This document shows, piece after piece, positions 1 to 5,672 of a stretch of DNA of 12,193 nucleotides; position 1 is the stretch's first letter, and each line of letters starts with the position of its first letter. The DNA is from Desulfobacteraceae bacterium UBA2771 (GTDB taxonomy: Bacteria; Desulfobacterota; Desulfobacteria; Desulfobacterales; Desulfosarcinaceae): positions 702 through 12,894 of the forward strand of contig DEIP01000121.1 in the NCBI GenBank assembly GCA_002352605.1, in the 5' to 3' direction. The notes beneath the pieces were generated by a model that was given only the letters and a program-made list of their open reading frames with translations, was not told where the DNA came from and did not search any database. Both the position numbers and the translations under genes were made by a program.

Positions 1-10
1 GGAAAAATGA

Positions 11-16
11 AAGGGG
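11..16 (+). promoter_or_regulatory. Ribosome binding site of the MCP gene
   Basis: AAGGGG lies 7 bases before the GTG at 24. It supports GTG as the true start, because no in-frame ATG is available near the beginning of the transmembrane segment. The promoter would lie outside the window. Confidence 0.7.
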
Positions 17-23
17 AATAATT

Positions 24-1697
24 GTGAACATAAAGAGAAAACTCTTTGCACTAGTTGGTGGACTTTCCATCATTATCATTTCTATGTTTCTGTCAACCTA
101 TTATCTAACCGACAAACAGAAGGATGATGGTCTGGTCATCAATCTTGCCGGTAGGCAGAGAATGCTATCACAGAAAATGACCAAGGACTTTTTATTAAAT
201 GAAATTGAGAAACAAAAATATGGGCAGAGCAACACAGGCATTGTAGATGATGTCAAGGACGCGATGAAGGTTTTTGATATGACGTTAAATGCATTGCGTG
301 ACTCGGGAAAAGCGCCACTATCATTGGATCTTAAAAAGACAGACTTCCGTATTTGCCCACGGGCAAAAGAACCGGTTTACTCCCAGCTAAAAAAGGTTAC
401 TTCCATATGGGGACAATATTCAGCACACCTTGATAAAACACTGGCTAATAATAAAGAACCCTGTGATGATATGGCATTGGTCAAACAGATAAATTTGAAA
501 TTGTTGGGTGAGATGAACGCGGCCGTCGTTATGATGCAAAAACAGTCCGAAAACCGTGTTGCCACACTGCTTACGGTTCAGGTTGCCTGCGTGGTGATTG
601 GGATATGTGCGATGGTTTTTGCCATTTACACTGTCATCAATTTAATAACCCGACTGAACAAGATAAACCGGTTTTCCGAATTACTGGGAAATGGGGACCT
701 TACTGTTCAGTCCGGATATGTTCGTAGTGACGAACTCGGATTAATCGGCAGAAACTTGGATAGCATGGTTTTAAAACTCAAGGAATTGTTCATATCCATA
801 AATACCGATGCCAGAGCACTGAACAATTCGTCGACTGCACTTGCTGAAATATCGAGGGGTGTTTTAAAAGAAACCGCCGAGGTGTCAGGTCTCTCTGATA
901 AGGTAACCTCTGCTGCGGAACAAATGAGTTCCAGTATGAACTCGGTTGCTGCGGCAATAGAAGAGACGTCAACCAATGTCGGCTTGATGGCATCGGCTGC
1001 GGATGAGATGAAGACCAGCATCGATGGCATTTTCCATAGTACCGAAAAAGCGCGGGATATTACCGACGCCGCGGTGGAGCGTTCAAAAATCGCCAGAGAG
1101 CGGGTAGACAAACTTGGCTCAGCCGCTGCTGATATCAGCAGAGTTACTGAAACAATCACCGAAATATCCGAGCAAACCAACTTGTTGGCCCTCAATGCCA
1201 CGATTGAAGCTGCAAGGGCCGGTGAGGCCGGCAAGGGTTTTGCCGTTGTCGCCAATGAAATTAAGGAACTCGCCAAACAAACAGCAGAAGCCACCCAGAA
1301 TATAAAAGGAAAAATAGAAGGAATTCAAAGTTCGACATCTGAAACCGTCAGTGAAATTGGTGAAATTGCAACTGTCGTAGATGAGGTCAGCAAAATTGTA
1401 TCGGGAATTGCTACAGCAGTGGAGGAGCAGTCTGTTACAACCACCGAGATTGCCAACAATGTGACGCAGGCATCGCTGGGCATTCAGGAAGTAGCGGAAA
1501 ACGTGGCGCAGAATTCTAACGCAGCTGAGGATGTATCTCAAAAAATAAAAAACGTTAATACCAGTGCCGCTGAGATTGCTTCGGAAAGCTCCCAAGTCGA
1601 CGCCAATGCCAGTGACTTGAGCAAAATGGCGAATTCCCTTACCACCGTGGTCGCAAGCTTCAAATTGGAGAACACAACGCTACAGGAGGCACGTTAG
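24..1697 (+). CDS. Methyl-accepting chemotaxis protein with PilJ-type sensor domain
   Basis: This is a transmembrane chemoreceptor that would signal through CheW/CheA to flagella or pili. The 557-residue protein starts at GTG. It has an N-terminal transmembrane helix (about residues 7-28), a periplasmic helical sensor region (about 30-178), a second helix (about 182-206), a HAMP linker (about 207-260) and a long cytoplasmic coiled coil. The conserved hairpin tip is near 382-412 (EISEQTNLLALNATIEAARA and the following GEAGKGFAVVANE). The sensor begins with LAGRQRMLSQKM at residues 41-52, the signature of PilJ / type IV pili MCP N-terminal domains (PF13675 type). In the P. aeruginosa receptor McpN a domain of this kind binds nitrate, so nitrate or a similar anion is a candidate ligand, by inference. 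There is no C-terminal NWETF-like tether for CheR. The gene is more A/T-rich than the housekeeping genes to its right, and no chemotaxis partner genes lie in the window. Confidence 0.95.
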   Translation: MNIKRKLFALVGGLSIIIISMFLSTYYLTDKQKDDGLVINLAGRQRMLSQKMTKDFLLNEIEKQKYGQSNTGIVDDVKDAMKVFDMTLNALRDSGKAPLSLDLKKTDFRICPRAKEPVYSQLKKVTSIWGQYSAHLDKTLANNKEPCDDMALVKQINLKLLGEMNAAVVMMQKQSENRVATLLTVQVACVVIGICAMVFAIYTVINLITRLNKINRFSELLGNGDLTVQSGYVRSDELGLIGRNLDSMVLKLKELFISINTDARALNNSSTALAEISRGVLKETAEVSGLSDKVTSAAEQMSSSMNSVAAAIEETSTNVGLMASAADEMKTSIDGIFHSTEKARDITDAAVERSKIARERVDKLGSAAADISRVTETITEISEQTNLLALNATIEAARAGEAGKGFAVVANEIKELAKQTAEATQNIKGKIEGIQSSTSETVSEIGEIATVVDEVSKIVSGIATAVEEQSVTTTEIANNVTQASLGIQEVAENVAQNSNAAEDVSQKIKNVNTSAAEIASESSQVDANASDLSKMANSLTTVVASFKLENTTLQEAR

Positions 1698-2174
1698 GGC
1701 CTTGGAAATGATAAAACCCACAACTTTACTTATCTTTTTTCGGTTCATCCGCAGAATGTGTGGGCTGTCGTTGTCAAGATAGTTGTCGCATTTTTCAATA
1801 AATTTCTGTGCTCCAAATTTTCAATAAAACGTGCCTCATGGCTGATGCAATGTGTGAAACAGTCCAGTACTTCCCATATGGCTGATTCGTTAATAACACC
1901 TTATGGTTTGGAGCACTTTTAAAGGCAATGCCTCCGGCGGGTTCCGCTGTGTGAGAGGCGCAAGGCGCCCTACGGGCTACTTGCACCTCCCCCCCATTGG
2001 TAAATGAGGTCTGCTGACACCCTGAAGCATTTGTGGAATGGTTCTTTTTCATAGGTGAAAGTTCCTGCCAGCCCTACGCCAGTTTTTTAATGGTGGGTGC
2101 CTCCACCTCGTTGGCAATGATGAATTCAATATAGCCGGTCATTGTTCTAACCCATCTCATGCGGCCTTCAATGC
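1698..2174. other. Intergenic scar without a supported gene; structured GC-rich block and insertion-sequence debris
   Basis: No gene in this stretch is supported. On the minus strand an 85-codon frame (2052-1795) is open but has no recognisable domain. Its middle is simply a translation of the GC-rich hairpin block at about 1930-1989, so it is probably not a protein. A second short minus-strand frame ends at 2074 and continues the transposase in the -1 frame. The sequence next to the MCP stop (about 1760-1790) has two copies of GTTGTC 12 bases apart and may include an insertion-sequence end, but no matching terminal inverted repeat could be identified. The stretch is best read as the distal part of a decayed mobile element. 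Confidence 0.5.
1955..1989 (-). repeat. 35-nt two-tier hairpin in a GC-rich block
   Basis: As minus-strand RNA, a 10-bp outer stem (GAGGTGCAAG with CTTGCGCCTC, one G-U pair) encloses a 4-bp GCCC/GGGC stem with a GTA loop. On the plus strand the wobble becomes a C-A mismatch, so the fold favours minus-strand RNA. A neighbouring GCGG-AAC-CCGC hairpin lies at about 1936-1946, and GCCTC at 1930-1934 could compete by pairing with GAGGC at 1955-1959. No U-run follows, so it does not look like a terminator. It may be a dispersed structured repeat or part of a mobile RNA element; the family is not identified. Confidence 0.55.
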
Positions 2175-2564
2175 CTATTGCTTTGATTTTTTTGGGTTTA
2201 AAAAAACCACTTGGTTGGGTTCCCAGTTACGTATGGAACCACTCCATCGTTCAGGACTTTGTTTTCTGGCCGCCTCATAAAGAGCCTTTCGATCGGCAAG
2301 CATGCCAATGTCTTCTCCCTTGTGACGCTGGTTCGGCGTTACAAACTTTAAAGCGCTGTGATGATGGATCCCATTATACCAGTTTTGAAAGCCGGTGACC
2401 CACTGTTGGGCCTGCTCAACACTGGCAAATGGCTTGTCCGGATAGCCCGGAGTGTACTTGAGGGTTTTGAAAAGCGCCTCTGAATAGGGAGTGTCGTTGC
2501 TAACACAGGGTCGGCTAAACGATGGGATAACACCAGCAATTCCCGCTTCCTGCTGAAACGCCAA
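2175..2564 (-). pseudogene. IS3-family transposase (OrfB), C-terminal fragment
   Basis: This is the remains of the DDE integrase-type transposase of an IS3-family element. The frame carries the end of the catalytic core: VIPSFSRPCVSNDTPYSEAL, then KTLKYTPGYP, the glutamate-proximal FQNWYNGIHHHSALKFVTP stretch, and the typical terminal YEAARKQSPERWSGSIRNWE. Only about 125 residues are left. A full OrfB of this family has roughly 280-300, and the upstream half with the first two catalytic aspartates and all of orfA are missing. The frame opens at a TTG directly after an in-frame TAA, so the 5' break is near 2565-2577. It cannot be an active transposase. Near its end, T7 and A7 homopolymers precede the stop, and the A7 sits in the correct phase for a -1 slip. 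Confidence 0.9.
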
Positions 2565-2658
2565 ATATTAGTGTATCTTGAGATTTTCTTTTCGTAAAGC
2601 CTTGACATGAAAAATAGCTGAGTAAAAGGGGGACAGGTGGAGGACTGACAGGCTCTAT
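2565..2658. other. Short stretch without a gene
   Basis: This lies between the broken transposase and the tRNA terminator. It is open in one minus-strand frame (to 2668), but the peptide has no similarity that I recognise and overlaps the real transposase frame further on. I see no tRNA, promoter or repeat in it. It may contain the breakpoint of the insertion element. Confidence 0.4.
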
Positions 2659-2697
2659 TAAAAAACAAAGGGATTTAGCGATTTTGCTAAACCCCTT
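2659..2697 (-). terminator. Rho-independent terminator of tRNA-Leu
   Basis: Read on the minus strand, a 12-bp stem (2686-2697 with 2668-2679, including one G-U pair) with a 6-base loop is followed by TGTTTTTT. It begins 8 bases after the CCA end of the tRNA, the position expected for its transcript terminator. Confidence 0.88.
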
Positions 2698-2704
2698 ATT
2701 TAAT

Positions 2705-2792
2705 TGGTGCCTAGGGCCGGAATCGAACCGGCACGGGGTTAAACCCCGAGGGATTTTAAGTCCCTTGCGTCTACCAATTCCGCCACCCAGGC
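2705..2792 (-). tRNA. tRNA-Leu (anticodon UAA)
   Basis: The 88-nt gene includes an encoded CCA. The acceptor stem pairs GCCTGGG with CCTAGGC (one G-U), with discriminator A. The anticodon loop is CTTAAAA within the AGGGA/TCCCT stem, placing the anticodon UAA at 2756-2758, which reads UUA and UUG. A long variable arm (CGGGG-TTTAA-CCCCG), typical of leucine tRNAs, separates it from the T arm GCCGG-TTCGATT-CCGGC. The gene is flanked by its own promoter and terminator. The mobile-element debris starts on its 3' side. Confidence 0.97.
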
Positions 2793-2848
2793 AATCGGTA
2801 TCTCTTCATATAGAACCCACGAATTAAACGGATCATTCATGGAGGCGA

Positions 2849-2877
2849 CTATTAGCCGGTATCCCACGAAATGTCAA
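2849..2877 (-). promoter_or_regulatory. Sigma70-type promoter of tRNA-Leu
   Basis: On the minus strand a perfect -35 box TTGACA (2872-2877) is followed after exactly 17 bases by TAATAG (2849-2854), a weak -10. Transcription would begin about 50 bases before the tRNA. The TGA of the -35 box is also the stop codon of the upstream Rossmann-fold gene. Confidence 0.65.
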
Positions 2878-3548
2878 GAAAATCGCTTCGCTTTACCCTT
2901 CTTCTCCAACCGCATAAAATCCACTACGCCATGGCAGCGGCAGGCGGTTGCAATCATCAACGGCAGATGGCTGTTATTGCGTACCATATCCAGTGCATTC
3001 ATCAGATCTACGGGATAAATACCGCCGACGCCGGGCAGCAGTTGATGACTGCGGAGAACGACGGGAAAAACACCATCCAATTCAAGGTTGGCCAGCAGCC
3101 GGAAAAGATCAAGGGGCCTGGTTTTTCCGGTATGGGTGCATATTTTTTTCGGTTCGGGACAATTGTCCGGGCAGATGAAATCGGCGTGACTGACAAATGC
3201 CTGGCCGGTTTTCCCCCGGAATGCATGGGGCATTCGGGCCAACCAGGATTCAGGAATCGGCGTCGGGTGAATATTAAACAACTTCTTGTATTTTAACATC
3301 AACCATTCTGCCGCGACATGAACAGGAATGGCCGGCACGATCATATCCACCGCCGCGTGCTGATCAAGCATGGCCGCCAGCCATTGGATTCCGTCTTCGC
3401 TGATGGTCGTGATGCCTTCACCATCAAATGTATACGGCTTTTTATCCACCACGGTCAGTAGCGCACCGGAAATATGTCGGGTGATCCGCTCCACGGCGAT
3501 CTGACCGAAATGGCCCGCGCCGATGATCCAGAAACGCGTGGTCCTCAT
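2874..3548 (-). CDS. Rossmann-fold NAD-binding protein with cysteine-rich C-terminal half
   Basis: The function is not known. With the ATG at 3548 the protein has 224 residues and starts directly with a nucleotide-binding fold: RFWIIGAGHFGQ (GxGxxG at 10-15), then an acidic D35 at the end of the second strand, which suggests NAD rather than NADP. Such sequences are often labelled TrkA-N-like or oxidoreductase. The second half has five cysteines: C126, C130 and C137 (ICPDNC then KKIC) and a CRCH at 203-206, suggesting a bound metal or Fe-S cluster, by inference. There is no signal peptide or membrane segment. The open frame extends 28 codons further upstream (to 3632), but that part lacks Rossmann character and a ribosome site; AAAGAGA lies shortly before 3548. 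It is transcribed divergently from maf. The gene is probably real because of its intact domain. Confidence 0.8.
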   Translation of the reverse strand: MRTTRFWIIGAGHFGQIAVERITRHISGALLTVVDKKPYTFDGEGITTISEDGIQWLAAMLDQHAAVDMIVPAIPVHVAAEWLMLKYKKLFNIHPTPIPESWLARMPHAFRGKTGQAFVSHADFICPDNCPEPKKICTHTGKTRPLDLFRLLANLELDGVFPVVLRSHQLLPGVGGIYPVDLMNALDMVRNNSHLPLMIATACRCHGVVDFMRLEKKGKAKRFS

Positions 3549-3632
3549 GGGGTTGTCTCTTTGATCCTTGTTATTATTCATGGCATTTGGTAAAAACATT
3601 GTCGACTGAAAATTTGCCCCACAATGAATCAT

Positions 3633-3765
3633 TGCATTCCCGGGGTCGCGAAGATTCGGATCCCGTAATCGATTTTGAGCCTAACGGATCCCGTCGCCGC
3701 CGGAATGACAATAGACGGGGCTAAAGTGTTACCATTCAAACGCGAGTGAACCGACAGCAAGCGCA
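3633..3765. other. Divergent intergenic region with GGATCCCGT direct repeats
   Basis: This region separates the Rossmann gene from the maf operon and must hold promoters for both, but no convincing -35/-10 pair could be chosen. GGATCCCGT occurs twice (3658-3666 and 3686-3694). The following GCCGCCGGAATGAC resembles the GTCATTCCGG-type dispersed intergenic repeats found in many proteobacterial genomes. Confidence 0.4.
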
Positions 3766-4389
3766 ATGCCTACAAACACAAACGCACCGCAACTCATTTT
3801 GGCCTCCCAGTCCCCCCGGCGAAGCTACCTGCTCAAACGGGCCGGCCTTACCTTTTCGGTAATTCCCAGCCGTTTCGATGAGGACTCGGTCCAGTTAGCA
3901 GACCCGGCCGACTATGTCAAAACCCTTGCCGAAGCCAAGGCCGATGAGGTTGCCCGGCAGCATCCGGACAGTTGGGTGATCGGTGCGGATACCATCGTTA
4001 CCATCGACGGTGCCATTTTGGGTAAACCCGGCAGTCCGGTTGAGGCCAGGCAGATGCTGGAACGATTGAGCAACCAAACCCATTTTGTATATACCGGTTA
4101 TGCCATCGTCTGCAAAAACAAGCCGGCCTGTATCGGTGATGCGATAAGAACCGAGGTGCTGTTCAAGGACCTCACCACAGAGGAGATCGACTGGTATATC
4201 CAGACCGGCGAACCCTTTGACAAGGCGGGTGCATATGCCATCCAGGGCATGGGCACCTTTCTGGTCCGGCGGATCAACGGCTCGTATACCAACGTGGTGG
4301 GCCTGCCTGTGTGTGAGGTAATCGAAGCCCTGCTCAAGATGGGTGTCGTCAAAATGAATGCAGCAAAGGCGAAAGGACGCACGCTGTGA
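3766..4389 (+). CDS. maf: Maf-like nucleoside triphosphate pyrophosphatase
   Basis: This hydrolyses non-canonical or surplus nucleoside triphosphates to the monophosphate and pyrophosphate in the cytoplasm, as a house-cleaning enzyme. The sequence seems closest to the YhdE-type dTTP/UTP pyrophosphatases. The 207-residue length fits the family. The N-terminal LILASQSPRRSYLLKRAGL (10-28) is the nucleotide-binding motif, EAKADEVA follows at 56-63, and the catalytic-base motif VIGADTIV places D75. Near the end the PFDKAGAYAIQGMG and NVVGLP blocks complete the fold. The ATG at 3766 gives the normal N terminus, although its ribosome site is poor. It is the first gene of an operon, and its TGA overlaps the start of the next gene by 4 bases. 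Substrate subtype is an inference. Confidence 0.95.
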   Translation: MPTNTNAPQLILASQSPRRSYLLKRAGLTFSVIPSRFDEDSVQLADPADYVKTLAEAKADEVARQHPDSWVIGADTIVTIDGAILGKPGSPVEARQMLERLSNQTHFVYTGYAIVCKNKPACIGDAIRTEVLFKDLTTEEIDWYIQTGEPFDKAGAYAIQGMGTFLVRRINGSYTNVVGLPVCEVIEALLKMGVVKMNAAKAKGRTL

Positions 4390-5069
4390 AGGAACGTCTG
4401 GACCGGATCAAAAAACGTATCGCCGACGCGGCCATCGCCTGCAGCCGTGAGCCCGAAAGTGTCCGCCTGGTGGTGGTAAGCAAAACCGTGGAGGCCGGCC
4501 GGGTGGCAGCGGCAATCGACGCCGGGGCCGTAATCCTGGGTGAAAATTATATCCAGGAAGCCCGGGACAAATTCAACGCCCTGTACGACCGACCCGTGCA
4601 ATGGCACTTCATCGGCCATTTGCAATCCAACAAAGCCAAGTACGCCGTACGCATGTTCGATTTGATCCATTCGGTGGATTCTTTCAAACTGGCCAAATCC
4701 CTGAACAAGGAGGCGCGTAAAAACGGCAAGGTGCAGGATATTCTCATTCAAGTAAACATCAGCCGTGAGGAGACCAAATCGGGCATTGATGAGACCGACG
4801 CCATCGACCTGGTCACGCAGACCAGCGGTCTCGAAAACCTCCGTGTGAAGGGACTGATGACCATGCCGCCCTTTTTCGATGCGCCGGAACAGGCCCGTCC
4901 CTTTTTCCGACAGTTGTCCCGGCTGCGGGAGCAGATCATCGATCGAAATATCCCCGGCGTTGGAATGGATGAGCTGTCCATGGGCATGACCGGCGATTTC
5001 GAAGTGGCCATCGCGGAAGGTGCCACCCTGGTTCGTATCGGCACCGCCATTTTCGGAGCCCGCCGGTGA
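4386..5069 (+). CDS. yggS: YggS/PROSC-family pyridoxal phosphate homeostasis protein
   Basis: This is a PLP-binding protein with an alanine-racemase-like TIM barrel and no known catalytic activity. It buffers intracellular PLP and affects amino-acid and keto-acid balance. It has 227 residues, the usual length. LVVVSKTVEAG places the PLP lysine at K33, GENYIQEA and WHFIGHLQSNKAKY are diagnostic, and the C-terminal LSMGMTGDFEVAIAEGATL with RIGTAIFG binds the phosphate group. The start is a GTG at 4386 that shares GTGA with the maf stop, and AAAGGA lies 8 bases upstream, which points to translational coupling. The gene in turn overlaps the GTG of queH. In many bacteria yggS sits beside cell-division or proC genes; here the partners are maf and queH. 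Confidence 0.96.
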   Translation: MKERLDRIKKRIADAAIACSREPESVRLVVVSKTVEAGRVAAAIDAGAVILGENYIQEARDKFNALYDRPVQWHFIGHLQSNKAKYAVRMFDLIHSVDSFKLAKSLNKEARKNGKVQDILIQVNISREETKSGIDETDAIDLVTQTSGLENLRVKGLMTMPPFFDAPEQARPFFRQLSRLREQIIDRNIPGVGMDELSMGMTGDFEVAIAEGATLVRIGTAIFGARR

Positions 5070-5668
5070 AACTGCTCGTACACATCTGCTGTGGACCCTG
5101 CAGCATCTATCCGGTTCGGGTGCTGCGGGAGGATCACCAAGATGTCATGGGGTTTTTCTACCGCCACAACATCCACCCCTATAGCGAGTGCATGCGCCGG
5201 GAAGATACCCTGAAAGCCTACGCGGAATCCATCGCCTTGAAGATGATCTTTCAGTCCGGCTATGAATTGGAGGCGTTTTTGCGCAATGTGGCCTTCCGGG
5301 AAGCCGAGCGCTGCACTTACTGTTACCACGACCGCCTGACCACCACGGCCAAATTTGCCAAAAAAGGCAAGTTCGACGGGTTTACCTCCACACTTCTCTA
5401 CAGCCGTTTTCAAAAGCACGACCAGATCCGATCCATCGGTGAGGCCGTTGGAAAATCGGTGGGCGTTCCCTTTTACTACCAGGATTTTCGGCCCGGATGG
5501 AAAGCGGGTATCGACGAATCCCGACGGCTGGGCATGTACCGTCAGCCCTATTGCGGCTGCATCTACAGCGAAAAAGAGCGCTACTACCGGAAGCCGAAAA
5601 AAATGAGCCCTTGCCCGGTGGCAACCGAGGCGCATAACCCCCTGATGCCATCCCACCAGGACCGCTGA
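5066..5668 (+). CDS. queH: Epoxyqueuosine reductase QueH
   Basis: This catalyses the last step of queuosine formation, reducing epoxyqueuosine at position 34 of GUN-anticodon tRNAs. QueH (formerly DUF208) is the cobalamin-independent alternative to QueG. The 200-residue protein has all expected cysteine motifs: HICCGPC (C8, C9, C12), ERCTYCYHDR (C83, C86) and YCGC (C162, C164). The adjacent cysteine pair with the CxxC binds the [4Fe-4S] cluster in characterised QueH. The GTG start at 5066 shares GTGA with the yggS stop, and GGAG lies 7 bases upstream. No other queuosine genes are present in the window. The basic C-terminal tail after YYRKPKK is not part of the conserved core. Confidence 0.96.
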   Translation: MKLLVHICCGPCSIYPVRVLREDHQDVMGFFYRHNIHPYSECMRREDTLKAYAESIALKMIFQSGYELEAFLRNVAFREAERCTYCYHDRLTTTAKFAKKGKFDGFTSTLLYSRFQKHDQIRSIGEAVGKSVGVPFYYQDFRPGWKAGIDESRRLGMYRQPYCGCIYSEKERYYRKPKKMSPCPVATEAHNPLMPSHQDR

Positions 5669-5672
5669 GACC

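Noticed and set aside
1717..1764. CCCACA/TGTGGG pairing after the MCP gene as a terminator
   Set aside because: The loop is about 35 bases long and no U-run follows, so it does not fit a rho-independent terminator.
1795..2052. 85-codon minus-strand open frame next to the insertion-element scar
   Set aside because: No domain, no membrane pattern and no clear family; its centre is a translation of the hairpin block. It is described as part of the intergenic scar.
2348..2668. 106-codon minus-strand frame overlapping the transposase
   Set aside because: It is out of frame with the clearly conserved IS3 transposase sequence and has no recognisable protein character.
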